Below, piece after piece: positions 7,789 through 15,867 of a stretch of 64,000 bases of DNA. The notes beneath the pieces were generated by a model. It did no database searches, was not told where the DNA came from, and saw only the letters and a program-made list of their open reading frames with translations. The translations under genes and the position numbers were made by a program. This DNA is from Streptomyces flavochromogenes (GTDB lineage Bacteria; Actinomycetota; Actinomycetes; Streptomycetales; Streptomycetaceae): positions 62,001 through 126,000 of the forward strand of contig NZ_JNZO01000021.1 in NCBI RefSeq assembly GCF_000717595.1. The letters are read 5' to 3'. Numbering within the stretch: position 1 is the stretch's first letter; each line of letters opens with the position of its first letter.

Positions 7789-9123
7789 TCACCGGCGGGC
7801 TCCGGCTCCCTGACGGGCAACCGCCTCGCGGTACAGCTCCGCGGTGCCTTGCGCGGCCTTCGCCCAGGTGAACCGCGACAGCACCCGCTCGCGCCCCGCC
7901 GCACCGAGCCGCGCCCGGAGCGCCGCATCAGCCAGGACCCGCCCGAGCGCGGCGGCCAACGCCCCCGCATCCCCCGGCGGCACCGCCAGACACGTCTCCC
8001 CGTCGGACCCGGCCACCTCGGGGATCGCACCGCCCGTCGTCGCGACGAGCGCCGTTCCCGTCGCCATCGCCTCCGCCGCCGGCAGCGAGAAGCCCTCGTA
8101 CAGCGACGGCACACAGGAGACCTGCGCGGACCGCACCAGGTCGACGAGCTCCGCGTCGCTGATGCCCTTGACGAACTCGACGGCCCCGGCCAGTCCGTAC
8201 CGCTCGATGGCCGCGGCGACCGGGCCGTCCTCGGCACGCTTGCCGACGACGACGAGGTGCGCGTCCGGGTTCTCGGTGCGGAGCTTGGCGAGCGCCTCGA
8301 CCAGGTGGACGAGGCCCTTGAGCGGGACGTCGGCGCTGGAGGTGGTGACGATCCGGCCGGGGACCTCGGCGACGGCCGGGTCGGGCGACCACAGGTCGGT
8401 GTCGGCGCCGATGTGGACGACCCGGATGCGGTCGTCGCGTACGCCGAGGTGGTCGACGATCTCCTGCCGGGAGGTGCCGGAGACGGTGAGCACGGACGGC
8501 AGCCGGCGGGCGACGCGCTTCTGCATGCGGGTGAAGGCGTACCAGCGACGGACGGAGGCGCGGCGCTTCCAGTCGGCGGCGGCGTCGAGTTCGAGCTGCC
8601 GGTCGACGGTGATGGGGTGGTGGATCGTGGTGACGAGCGGTGCGCCGATCGCGCGCGGGCCACCGAGGAGCCCGTACCCGAGGGTCTGGTTGTCGTGGAC
8701 GACGTCGAAGTCTCCGCGGCGGGCGGCGAGCATCCGCCGGGCCCGCAGGGAGAAGGTGAGCGGCTCGGGGAAGCCGCCGGTCCACATGGTGGCGACCTCG
8801 AGGGCGTCGATCCAGTCGCGGTACTCGTCGCGCTTCGGGGTGCGGAACGGGTCCGGCGAGCGGTAGAGGTCGAGGCTGGCGAGCTCGGTGAGCATGAGCC
8901 CCGCCAGGTCCTCGCCCTCGTCGAGGACGGGGTACGGCTGTGAGCCGATGACCTCGACGCTGTGACCGAGGCGGGCGAGCTCGCGGGAGAGGTGCCGGAC
9001 GTAGACGCCCTGACCACCGCAGAAGGGGTTCCCCTTGTACGTGAGGAGAGCGATCCGCAACGGTCTGTCACCGGCTGCGGTGACGCCCTGTCGGGGGCTT
9101 GCCTCTATGGCCTCAGCGGTCAT
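7789..9123 (-). CDS. GT4-type glycosyltransferase
   Basis: 444 aa, starting at ATG with GAAGGGGG upstream. GT-B fold: N-terminal LLTYKGNPFCGGQGVYVRHL binds the acceptor side, and the C-terminal domain has the EX7E-type signature region SLYEGFSLPAAEAMATGTAL with the GGAIPEVAG loop of GT4 enzymes. It should transfer a sugar from a nucleotide sugar in the cytoplasm. First gene of a minus-strand operon with a methyltransferase and a toroid protein. A KstR-type site lies 54 bp upstream and overlaps the best -10, so repression by the divergent TetR protein is likely. Donor and acceptor are unknown. Confidence 0.88.
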   Translation of the reverse strand: MTAEAIEASPRQGVTAAGDRPLRIALLTYKGNPFCGGQGVYVRHLSRELARLGHSVEVIGSQPYPVLDEGEDLAGLMLTELASLDLYRSPDPFRTPKRDEYRDWIDALEVATMWTGGFPEPLTFSLRARRMLAARRGDFDVVHDNQTLGYGLLGGPRAIGAPLVTTIHHPITVDRQLELDAAADWKRRASVRRWYAFTRMQKRVARRLPSVLTVSGTSRQEIVDHLGVRDDRIRVVHIGADTDLWSPDPAVAEVPGRIVTTSSADVPLKGLVHLVEALAKLRTENPDAHLVVVGKRAEDGPVAAAIERYGLAGAVEFVKGISDAELVDLVRSAQVSCVPSLYEGFSLPAAEAMATGTALVATTGGAIPEVAGSDGETCLAVPPGDAGALAAALGRVLADAALRARLGAAGRERVLSRFTWAKAAQGTAELYREAVARQGAGARR

Positions 9124-9172
9124 GCGCGACCCCCTTCGAGCGTGGTTTCGCCGGAGCGTAACCGCTCGCGCT

Positions 9173-9190
9173 AATCTAGAACAAGTTACA
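9173..9190. promoter_or_regulatory. KstR-type operator and overlapping promoter between glycosyltransferase and kstR
   Basis: TAGAACAAGTTACA (9177-9190) matches the mycobacterial KstR consensus TnnAACnnGTTnnA at every fixed position. On the minus strand TAGATT (9178-9173) is a plausible -10 for the glycosyltransferase operon and is partly covered by the operator. kstR itself starts at 9351, with a possible -10 CATACT near 9314. The site therefore fits repression of the operon and possibly autoregulation. Confidence 0.7.
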
Positions 9191-9350
9191 GACTTGATCG
9201 TTCTTGATCTTCTGGCCTGATCTTCTTGATCCTTCAAGGAGGACAGAATCTACCGGCAGGTAGCTCTGTGGTGAGAGCCGGAACAGGTGATTCGCGCCAC
9301 GGCGCCCGCACCGCCATACTGTCGCTCCCCACCGCACGGAACGGGACCTC

Positions 9351-9980
9351 ATGACCGCAGACATCAGAGCGGACCACAGACCCGCGGCGCCGCCCCTCAC
9401 GGAGCGCCAGGAGGCACGGCGCCGCCGCATCCTGAACGCCAGCGCCCAGCTCGCGGCGCGCGGCGGCTTCGACGCCGTGCAGATGCGGGAGGTCGCGGAG
9501 GCGGCCGGGGTGGCCCTGGGGACGCTGTACCGCTACTTCCCCTCCAAGATCCACCTGCTGGTCGCGACGATGCAGGACCAGCTCCAGCACATGCACACGA
9601 CCCTGCGGAAGCGGCCGCCGGCGGGCGCCGATCCGGCGGAGCGGGTGGCGGAGACGCTGATGCGGGCCTTCCGCGCGCTCCAGCGCGAGCCGCAGCTCGC
9701 CGACGCGATGGTGCGGGCGCTGACCTTCGCGGACCGCGGGGTGAGCCCCGAGGTCGACACGGTCTCGCGGCTGACGACGGCGATCATCCTGGACGCCATG
9801 GGCACCGAGCACCCGACCCCGGAGCAGCTCTCGGCGGTCCGGGTGATCGAGCACACCTGGCACTCGGCGCTGATCACCTGGCTGTCGGGGCGCGCCTCGA
9901 TCGCACAGGTGAAGATCGACATCGAGACGGTCTGCCGGCTGATCGACCTGACGGCCCCGGAGGCGGCGGCGCGCCGCTGA
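9351..9980 (+). CDS. kstR: TetR-family regulator, KstR-like
   Basis: 209 aa. N-terminal TetR helix-turn-helix at residues ~24-70 (RRRRILNASAQLAARGGF, then MREVAEAAGVALGTLYRYFP). The recognition region SKIHLLVATMQ and C-terminal stretches (QREPQLADAMVRALTFAD, SAVRVIEHTWHSALITWLSG) closely follow, from memory, mycobacterial KstR (Rv3574), the repressor of cholesterol catabolism that responds to steroid-acyl-CoA intermediates. Sites matching its operator occur in this window at 9177, 13176, 22430 and 22528, next to genes whose mycobacterial relatives are KstR targets. Ligand and targets are inferred. A terminator follows at 10018-10042. Confidence 0.85.
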   Translation: MTADIRADHRPAAPPLTERQEARRRRILNASAQLAARGGFDAVQMREVAEAAGVALGTLYRYFPSKIHLLVATMQDQLQHMHTTLRKRPPAGADPAERVAETLMRAFRALQREPQLADAMVRALTFADRGVSPEVDTVSRLTTAIILDAMGTEHPTPEQLSAVRVIEHTWHSALITWLSGRASIAQVKIDIETVCRLIDLTAPEAAARR

Positions 9981-10017
9981 CGGGCCGCGCGGACGCCGGA
10001 GGCGCGACGGCCCGCGC

Positions 10018-10042
10018 CCCCGGCCGCTGATGTGCCGGGGGC
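10018..10042 (+). terminator. Terminator after kstR
   Basis: Perfect arms CCCCCGGC (10018-10025) and GCCGGGGG (10035-10042) with a 9-base loop, in the convergent gap between kstR and a minus-strand lipoprotein gene. Confidence 0.7.
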
Positions 10043-10060
10043 TCGGGTGGTGCCGGTGGA

Positions 10061-10603
10061 TCAGGACGAAGGCGTGGCCTTGTTGGCCGCCGTGAGAGCC
10101 GCCGCGCACTCCGGGCTGCTGTCGACGGCCACGAACATGACCAGCTTCAGCGGGCCGGCGGAGTGGTTGCTGGCCTGGAGCTGCCAGCTGCTCTTCTTCA
10201 GGGACTTGATCACCGAGCCGCCCTGCTCGGTCTTCCGCTCCTCGTTCCAGCCGCCCTTGGCCAGGGTCGCGACGGTGTCCGTGTAGGACTTCGCCGGGTC
10301 CTTCGCCTTCTCGGCGTCGGCCGTCCAGCTGACCATGCAGTCCTTGGCCTCGGCCGGAATCTGCTCGCCCGAGGCGTCCTGCGTGAAGCCGGCCCCGGTC
10401 GCCGCGTCGGTGAGCTCCTCGGTGACCACGGCACCGGTGAGCCGCTCGCCGCCGGAACCGCCGGAGCCGCCCGTCGAGGACGCACCGGCCGAGGTCGAAC
10501 CGCCCGAGGACGAGCCGCCCTTGTCCGTACCGCCCTCGCTTCCGCAACCGGCGACCAGCAGCACCGCACCGGCGGCCGCGGCCACCCAATTCGCCTTGCG
10601 CAC
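10061..10603 (-). CDS. Hypothetical lipoprotein with Ser/Gly-rich linker
   Basis: 180 aa from GTG at 10603 (GGGAG upstream). The signal peptide ends at LLVAGCGSEGG, a lipobox. A ~45-residue Ser/Gly/Thr linker tethers a globular domain (LTGAVVTEELTDAATGAGF, CMVSWTADAEKAK, LKLVMFVAVDSSPECAAALTA) with two Cys that may pair. Faces kstR and precedes a second lipoprotein gene, 10703-11287, in the same orientation about 100 bp upstream; the two could be co-transcribed. Function unknown. Confidence 0.75.
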   Translation of the reverse strand: MRKANWVAAAAGAVLLVAGCGSEGGTDKGGSSSGGSTSAGASSTGGSGGSGGERLTGAVVTEELTDAATGAGFTQDASGEQIPAEAKDCMVSWTADAEKAKDPAKSYTDTVATLAKGGWNEERKTEQGGSVIKSLKKSSWQLQASNHSAGPLKLVMFVAVDSSPECAAALTAANKATPSS

Positions 10604-10702
10604 AACACTCCCAAATCCGCACGTACGACGGCCTCTTGCCCCCGTTTTCAAGGGCACAGTTTTGCACGTGGGAACGGGCGGCGTACGCAACCACGCCTTC
10701 CG

Positions 10703-11287
10703 TCAGCCCCGTTCGGCGTCCTCCCCGAACAGGGCCTTCCTCTCCTGCTCGGTGAACCGGTTCATGCACGCGGTCTCCGTCGCGTTCAGGGAGATCATCT
10801 CCATGCTCAGCGAGCCCGTCACGCCGGCGTGACGGGCGTACATCACCCAGCCGCGCTTCCTGAGCGTGAACTGGAGCATGGTGCCGCCCTTCGGATCGAG
10901 CTTCTCCACCTGGCGCTCGCCCTGGACCCAGCCCTCGGCGACGAGTCCGGTGACCGCCTTCTCGAAGTCGCCCCGCGATCCGTCGACGGGCGGGCCCGCG
11001 TACTGCCACGCGGCGGTACAGGCGTAAGCGCGCTCCTCCAGTCGCTGCCGGTCCGTGGACGGCGTGGGAAGCGGCGTGGAGCCCGCGGGGGTCGGCCCGC
11101 CGATTCCCGGCAGGTCGGACTTCGGCAGCCCCGCCTTCTTCACGGCGGCGACGATCTCGGCGTGCGCCGTCTCACGGCCGAAGGCGGACCCGCCACCGGT
11201 GCCGTCGCCGACCCCGCACCCCGCCCCGAGGACCACCACCGCCGTCGCTCCCGCGACCCTCGCCCACCCTCTGCCCCGACCCCGCAT
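10703..11287 (-). CDS. Hypothetical lipoprotein
   Basis: 194 aa from ATG at 11287, with GGGAGCGGGG upstream; a longer ATG frame (11335) has no such site. Lipobox VVLGAGCGVGDG. The mature domain (IVAAVKKAGLPKSDLPG, YACTAAWQYAG, GWVMYARHAGVTG, ATETACMNRFTEQER) is uncharacterised and has two Cys after the lipid-modified one. Same orientation as the lipoprotein gene at 10061-10603. Function unknown. Confidence 0.75.
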   Translation of the reverse strand: MRGRGRGWARVAGATAVVVLGAGCGVGDGTGGGSAFGRETAHAEIVAAVKKAGLPKSDLPGIGGPTPAGSTPLPTPSTDRQRLEERAYACTAAWQYAGPPVDGSRGDFEKAVTGLVAEGWVQGERQVEKLDPKGGTMLQFTLRKRGWVMYARHAGVTGSLSMEMISLNATETACMNRFTEQERKALFGEDAERG

Positions 11288-11430
11288 GACTGCCCCGCTC
11301 CCTGCGCGTACGTACGTGTGCCGAGGGAGTCTCACACACGCGGTACGCGCAGGTCACGACGGTTTCGGCGGCGCGGGCGGCGGGCGGCGGGACCAGCCGC
11401 GCCGACCACGCGGGGGTCCGGACGGGCCGG

Positions 11431-11664
11431 CTACTCCTCCGGCGGGAAGACCGGCTCCCCGCCGTCCGCGAGAGTGATCATGATGGCCTCCACCGGGCAC
11501 CCCTCGGCCGCCGCGAGCAGTTTCTCGCCCGCGTCCGACTCCGGTTCCCGGGCGTGGGACTGCCGGGCGGTGTCGAGACGGAAACCGTCCGGGGCGTGGT
11601 TCACGCACATGCCGGAGCCGATGCAGACGCTCCGGTCGACCTCGACGTGCCAGCGGTCTCCCAT
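11431..11664 (-). CDS. [3Fe-4S] ferredoxin
   Basis: 77 aa small acidic ferredoxin. The Cys pattern CIGSGMC (two cluster Cys, with Gly at the position of the fourth-ligand Cys of 4Fe-4S proteins) and AEGCPVEAI is that of actinobacterial 3Fe-4S ferredoxins that feed electrons to cytochromes P450. Its ATG overlaps the aldehyde dehydrogenase stop by one base (TGATG), so the two are translationally coupled. The CYP125-like P450 at 22616 is a plausible partner, though distant in the window. Confidence 0.9.
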   Translation of the reverse strand: MGDRWHVEVDRSVCIGSGMCVNHAPDGFRLDTARQSHAREPESDAGEKLLAAAEGCPVEAIMITLADGGEPVFPPEE

Positions 11665-13127
11665 CAGGCGCCGCCCTCGTAACCGGCCGGGAGGTGGATC
11701 ATCTTGTGCTCCAGGTACTCGCTGAAGCCCTCGGGCCCGAACTCCCGTCCCAGGCCGGAGTTCTTGTAGCCGCCGAACGGGCCGAGCATGTCCAGGCTGA
11801 AGGTGTTGACGTTGAAGGTGCCGGTGCGCACGCCCCGGGCGAAGTCGATGCCGTGTTCCACGTCCCCGGTCCAGACGCTGCCGCTGAGCCCGAAGTCGGA
11901 GTCGTTCGCGAGGCGCAGGGCCTCGGCCTCGTCCCCGTACGGCAGGAGACAGATCACCGGTCCGAAGATCTCCTCGCGGGCGATCCGCATGGAGTTGTCG
12001 ACGCCGCCGAAGAGCGTCGGCTCGACGTACCAGCCGCGGTCGAGCCCGGCCGGGCGGCCGCCACCGGAGAGGACCTTGGCACCCTCCTCCTGGCCGATGC
12101 GGATGTAGTCGAGGGAGCGCTGCTGCTGCCGCTGGGCGACCAGCGGCCCGACCTGGGTGGCCGGGTCGAGCGGGTCGCCGACGACGAGCGCGCCGGCCGC
12201 CGCGGCGAAGGCCTCGGCGATCTCCTCGTACCGGGAGCGGGGAACGAGGATCCGGGTCTGGGCGACGCACGCCTGGCCGTTGTTCATCCAGGCCGCCGGG
12301 ACGATCCCGGCGACGGCGGTCGCGAGGTCCGCGTCGGGCAGGATCACGGCGGCCGACTTCCCGCCGAGTTCGAGGGTGACGCGGGTGAGGTTGCGGGCGG
12401 CGACCTCCATGACCCGCTTGCCCGCGGCGACCGAGCCCGTGAAGGAGACCTTGTCGACGCCGGGGTGGCCGACGAGGTACTCGCTGACCTCGCGGTCGGC
12501 GGGCAGGATGCTCAGCACCCCCTCGGGCAGCCCGGCCTCGGTGGCGATGTCGGCGAGGATGTACGAGTCGAGCGGCGACTCCGGCGAGGGTTTGAGCACC
12601 ACCGTGCAGCCGGCGAGCAGCGCGGGCCCCAGCTTGGCGGCGGCGGTGAACTGCGGCACGTTCCACGGGACGACGGCCGCGACCACCCCGACCGGCTCAC
12701 GCCGGACGAGCAGCGGGCCGAGGACGCCACCGCGCCGCTCCTCGTACGTGAAGTCGCGGGCGACGGTGATCGCCGCGTCCCACACCATCATCGCGCCGAG
12801 CGCCTGGGCGAGGACGGACCAGGAGTACGGGGAGCCGTTCTGCGCACTGATGGAGCGGGCGATCTCCTCGTGGCGTACGGCGATCGCGTCCTTGATGCGG
12901 CTGACGACGGCGATCCGCTCCTCCACCGCCATCCGGGGCCAGGGCCCTTCGTCGAACGCCCGACGGGCGGCCGCCACGGCCCGGTCGACATCGGCGGTGG
13001 AGGCGTGCGGGACGCGCCCGATGACCTCCTCGGTGTGCGGGGAGACGACCTCGATGACGTCCTCGCCGAGCGGGTCGGTCAACTCCCCGCCGATGAACAG
13101 CTTTCCGTGCTCCACAAGCTCGGTCAT
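11664..13127 (-). CDS. NAD(P)+-dependent aldehyde dehydrogenase
   Basis: 487 aa ALDH superfamily enzyme oxidising an aldehyde to an acid. Landmarks: VVPWNVPQFTAAAKLGPALL (coenzyme pocket), FTGSVAAGKRVMEVAA, VTLELGGKSAAVILPDADL (general-base Glu), NNGQACVAQTRI (catalytic Cys) and EEIFGPVICLLPY. Start chosen at 13127 because GAAGG is correctly placed; an ATG at 13142 lacks a ribosome site. Coupled to a 3Fe-4S ferredoxin and divergent from an MBL-fold hydrolase across an operator. The context suggests oxidation of an alcohol-derived side chain after P450 attack; the substrate is inferred. Confidence 0.9.
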   Translation of the reverse strand: MTELVEHGKLFIGGELTDPLGEDVIEVVSPHTEEVIGRVPHASTADVDRAVAAARRAFDEGPWPRMAVEERIAVVSRIKDAIAVRHEEIARSISAQNGSPYSWSVLAQALGAMMVWDAAITVARDFTYEERRGGVLGPLLVRREPVGVVAAVVPWNVPQFTAAAKLGPALLAGCTVVLKPSPESPLDSYILADIATEAGLPEGVLSILPADREVSEYLVGHPGVDKVSFTGSVAAGKRVMEVAARNLTRVTLELGGKSAAVILPDADLATAVAGIVPAAWMNNGQACVAQTRILVPRSRYEEIAEAFAAAAGALVVGDPLDPATQVGPLVAQRQQQRSLDYIRIGQEEGAKVLSGGGRPAGLDRGWYVEPTLFGGVDNSMRIAREEIFGPVICLLPYGDEAEALRLANDSDFGLSGSVWTGDVEHGIDFARGVRTGTFNVNTFSLDMLGPFGGYKNSGLGREFGPEGFSEYLEHKMIHLPAGYEGGA

Positions 13128-13170
13128 GACCGCCGCCTTCATGAGGAGATGAATTCCCTGACGATGCCTC

Positions 13171-13197
13171 AGAACTGATACCAGTTCTAGTTATAGT
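13171..13197. promoter_or_regulatory. Dyad operator and leaderless promoter between ALDH and MBL genes
   Basis: AGAACTGATACCAGTTCT (13171-13188) is a perfect 7-bp inverted repeat with a 4-base spacer. Its minus-strand register TAGAACTGGTATCA (13189-13176) fits the KstR consensus TnnAACnnGTTnnA with one mismatch. TATAGT (13192-13197) follows directly and lies five bases before ATG 13203, so a leaderless MBL transcript is likely and would be blocked by anything bound to the dyad. Confidence 0.6.
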
Positions 13198-13202
13198 GGG
13201 CA

Positions 13203-14315
13203 ATGGGCGAGCACGCTCCGCACCGCCGTGGAGATTCCGTACCGCCGTGGAGAGATGAGGGATCCATGCAGGGACCCATGCCCCAGGTGAACGAGCACGG
13301 CGGAGGCGTCTGGTCGCTCCGGGTGCCCATCCCCGACAATCCGCTCGGCCACACCCTGGTCCACGTCCTCGACACCGACCGCGGACCGGTCCTCGTCGAC
13401 ACCGGCTGGGACGACCCGGCCTCATGGACCGAACTCACCTGCGGTCTCGCCGCGTTGGGCATCGACGTGCCGGACGTCCACGGCGTCGTCATCACCCACC
13501 ACCACCCCGACCACCACGGCCTCTCCGGCAAGGTCCGCGAAGCGTCCGGGGCCTGGATCGCGATGCATGCCGCCGACACCGACGTCGTACGCCGCACCCG
13601 GGCGGCCGAGCCGGGAACCTGGCTCGACTACCTCGCCCGCAAACTCGCCGCCGTCGGCGCCCCCGAGGACCACCTCGTCCCCCTGCGGGCCGCCCGCACC
13701 TCCGGCCGGATGCGTACCCTGCCCGGTCTGCGCTCCGCCCTCCCCGACCGGGAGATCGTCCCCGGTGAACTCCTCGACCTCGCCGGACGGCGACTGCGCG
13801 CCATCTGGACCCCCGGCCACACCCCCGGCCACGTCTGCCTCCACCTGGAGGAGGAGCACCCCTCCCGGCTGCCCGGCCACGGCCGGCTCTTCTCGGGCGA
13901 CCATCTGCTGCCCGGGATCACCCCGCACATCGGGCTGTACGAGGACCCCGACGACTCCACCGTCACCGATCCCCTCGGTGACTACCTCGACTCCCTCGAA
14001 CGCATCGGCCGCCTCGGCGTCGCCGAGGTCCTCCCCGCCCACCAGCACGCCTTCACCGACGCCGCCGGCCGGGTCCGCGAGCTCCTCGACCACCACGAGG
14101 AGCGCCTCACCGGACTCCTCGGCCTGCTCGCCACCCCGCTCACCCCCTGGCAGCTCGCCGTGCGGATGGAGTGGAACCGCCCCTGGGACCAGATCCCCTA
14201 CGGCTCCCGCAACATCGCCGTCAGCGAGGCCGAGGCGCACCTGCGCCGCCTGGTGAAGCTCGGCCGCGCGGAGGCGGTGCAGGGCACGGACCCCGTGAAG
14301 TACGTGGCGGTGTGA
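13203..14315 (+). CDS. MBL-fold metallo-hydrolase with C-terminal winged-helix-like tail
   Basis: 370 aa. The metal motif HxHxDH is seen in ITHHHPDHHG, followed by IWTPGHTPGHVCLHL and LFSGDHLLPGITPHIG, giving a complete binuclear metal site. The C-terminal ~70 residues (PLTPWQLAVRMEW to AEAHLRRLVKLGRAE) resemble the helical MBL-associated domain of glyoxalase II/LACTB2-like proteins, suggesting thioester hydrolysis. Start at 13203 fits a leaderless promoter; ATG 13266 with GAGGGA is the alternative and would remove a poorly conserved-looking N-terminus. Divergent from ALDH-ferredoxin, probably co-regulated. Substrate unknown. Confidence 0.85.
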   Translation: MGEHAPHRRGDSVPPWRDEGSMQGPMPQVNEHGGGVWSLRVPIPDNPLGHTLVHVLDTDRGPVLVDTGWDDPASWTELTCGLAALGIDVPDVHGVVITHHHPDHHGLSGKVREASGAWIAMHAADTDVVRRTRAAEPGTWLDYLARKLAAVGAPEDHLVPLRAARTSGRMRTLPGLRSALPDREIVPGELLDLAGRRLRAIWTPGHTPGHVCLHLEEEHPSRLPGHGRLFSGDHLLPGITPHIGLYEDPDDSTVTDPLGDYLDSLERIGRLGVAEVLPAHQHAFTDAAGRVRELLDHHEERLTGLLGLLATPLTPWQLAVRMEWNRPWDQIPYGSRNIAVSEAEAHLRRLVKLGRAEAVQGTDPVKYVAV

Positions 14316-14404
14316 GGCGGCCCGCGTCTCGGGCCCGCCCGCCGTACCCGCGAGGCCCGGTGTGAGGCGCCTCGCACCAGCCGGGCCGCGGGCATACGGG
14401 CCGG

Positions 14405-14410
14405 TAGAGT
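14405..14410 (+). promoter_or_regulatory. -10 box upstream of the cobalamin riboswitch
   Basis: TAGAGT fits a vegetative -10 and would start transcription just before the riboswitch P1 stem. No clear -35 is visible. Confidence 0.45.
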
Positions 14411-14415
14411 GGGCG

Positions 14416-14531
14416 GGTCGTCATCATGCCCGTACGGGGGGAAGCCGGTGGAACTCCGGCACTGACCCGCAACCGTGAGCGACTCCCGCCCAAGGAGTCG
14501 TGAGTCGGAATGCCCCGTCCGGGACGTGACC
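14416..14531 (+). ncRNA. Cobalamin (B12) riboswitch
   Basis: The B12-box core GCCGGTGGAACTCCGGC (from 14444) continues into ACTGACCCGCAACCGT, and GAGTCGGAATGCC follows near 14503: these are the conserved elements of adenosylcobalamin riboswitches. GGTC-GTC at the 5' end can pair with GAC-GT-GACC at 14523-14531 to close P1. It precedes the toroid/ECF operon by ~80 bases. In high-GC actinobacteria such elements usually block the ribosome site when cobalamin is bound, so the operon should be on when the vitamin is scarce. Confidence 0.92.
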
Positions 14532-14610
14532 GCCGGCACCGTCGAGGAATACGGAGCCGGAGCCTGGTGCCCCTGAGGCGTGCCGGTGCCCGGCCGCAGG
14601 AGAGGGCCCC

Positions 14611-15867
14611 ATGAACACCGTCCGCCGCGGCGCCACCGCGCTCGCAGCCGCCACCGTCCTGCTCGGCACCGGAGCGGCCGGGGTGGCAGGAGCGGCCGCC
14701 ACCGCGCCCTCCCCCACGCCCTCCGCCGTCACGGTCCCGGACGGTCTGTACGGCAAGAGCGACCCGACGTACGACGGCGTGTGGCGTCAGTCGCTCGCCT
14801 TCCTCGCCCAGCGCGCCACCGGCTTCCAGCCCTCCGACAAGGCCGTGGACTGGCTGCTCGGCCAGCAGTGCGCCGACGGCTCGTTCGGCTCATACCGGGC
14901 GGACGCCACGACGCCCTGCGACGCGAAGACCATGCGGGACACCAACGCCACCGCGATCGCCGTCCAGGGGCTCCGCGCGGTCCGGAAGCAGTCCGCCTCC
15001 CCCGAGGCGATCGACAAGGCCGTCAAGGCGGGCTCCGACTGGCTGCGCACCGTGCAGAACAAGGACGGCGGCTGGGGCTACAGCCCGGGCGGCGCCAGTG
15101 ATGCCAACTCCACCTCGGTCGTCGTCGGCGCGCTCGCCTCGACGGGTCTGCGGCCCGGCCTGTTCACCTCCGCCGAGGGCCGTACGCCCTACGACGCGCT
15201 CCTCTCCTTCGCCCTGCCCTGCTCGGACAAGGAGGGCCCGGGGGCCTTCGCGTACCAGCCCGACAAGGCCGGCAAGCTCCTCGCGAACGCCGACGCCACC
15301 GCCGCGGCCACCCTCGCGGGCCTCGGCAAGAGCGTCGTCGCCACCAAGGCCTCGCCCGAGCAGCCGCCGGTCTGCAACGACCTGTCGAAGCCGACGGTCG
15401 AGCGGGCCGCGCTCAACGGCGCCTCCTACCTGGCGAAGGCGCTCGCGAAGACCGGCCACCTGACCCTGCCGCCGATGCCGGGCGCCACCGACACCACCGA
15501 GCAGCCCGACGTCGGCAACACCGCCGACGCCGTCATCGCGCTCGCCGCGTCCGGCGCCTCGAAGGAGGCGAAGCCCGCCGTGGAGTGGCTGGAGAAGAAC
15601 TCCGCCGCCTGGGCGAAGCAGAGCGGCCCGGCCGCGTACGCGCAGCTGATCCTGGCCGCGCGGGCGACGGAGACCGACCCGCGCGAGTTCGGTGCGGCGG
15701 ACCTGGTGGAGCAGCTCAACGCCACCGGCCCGGCGCCGAAGACGCCGGACACCTCGGCCTCCTCCACCAGTGACGACGAGGGCGGCTTCGACATCTGGTG
15801 GATCATCGGCATCGGCATGGTCGTCGGCGTCGGCATCGGCTTCCTCGTGAGCGGCCGCAAGAAGTGA
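14611..15867 (+). CDS. Secreted, membrane-anchored alpha/alpha-toroid protein, candidate cobalamin binder
   Basis: 418 aa, AGGAGAGG before ATG. Sec signal peptide (residues 1-33, ending AGVAGAAAT), then squalene-cyclase-like repeats (WLLGQQCADGSFGSYRAD, WLRTVQNKDGGWGYSPGG, NTADAVIALAASG, WLEKNSAAWAKQSG), a Thr/Ser/Asp linker and one C-terminal TM helix (WWIIGIGMVVGVGIGFLV) with a GRKK cytoplasmic end. The toroid is the fold of the N-terminal barrel of intrinsic factor and transcobalamin. First gene after a B12 riboswitch and in one operon with an ECF transporter, so it may capture cobalamin at the cell surface. The fold and topology are well supported; ligand binding is inferred. Confidence 0.8.
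   Translation: MNTVRRGATALAAATVLLGTGAAGVAGAAATAPSPTPSAVTVPDGLYGKSDPTYDGVWRQSLAFLAQRATGFQPSDKAVDWLLGQQCADGSFGSYRADATTPCDAKTMRDTNATAIAVQGLRAVRKQSASPEAIDKAVKAGSDWLRTVQNKDGGWGYSPGGASDANSTSVVVGALASTGLRPGLFTSAEGRTPYDALLSFALPCSDKEGPGAFAYQPDKAGKLLANADATAAATLAGLGKSVVATKASPEQPPVCNDLSKPTVERAALNGASYLAKALAKTGHLTLPPMPGATDTTEQPDVGNTADAVIALAASGASKEAKPAVEWLEKNSAAWAKQSGPAAYAQLILAARATETDPREFGAADLVEQLNATGPAPKTPDTSASSTSDDEGGFDIWWIIGIGMVVGVGIGFLVSGRKK

Noticed and set aside
9173-9230. Second operator in the TTGATC/TTCTTGATC repeats after the KstR site
   Set aside because: Short, irregular direct repeats of TTGATC occur here, but with no symmetry or match to a known regulator site.
14611-15867. Squalene-hopene cyclase or prenyltransferase enzyme
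   Set aside because: Secreted and membrane-anchored, lacks the cyclase acidic DxDD motif, and is under a B12 riboswitch; a binding role fits better.
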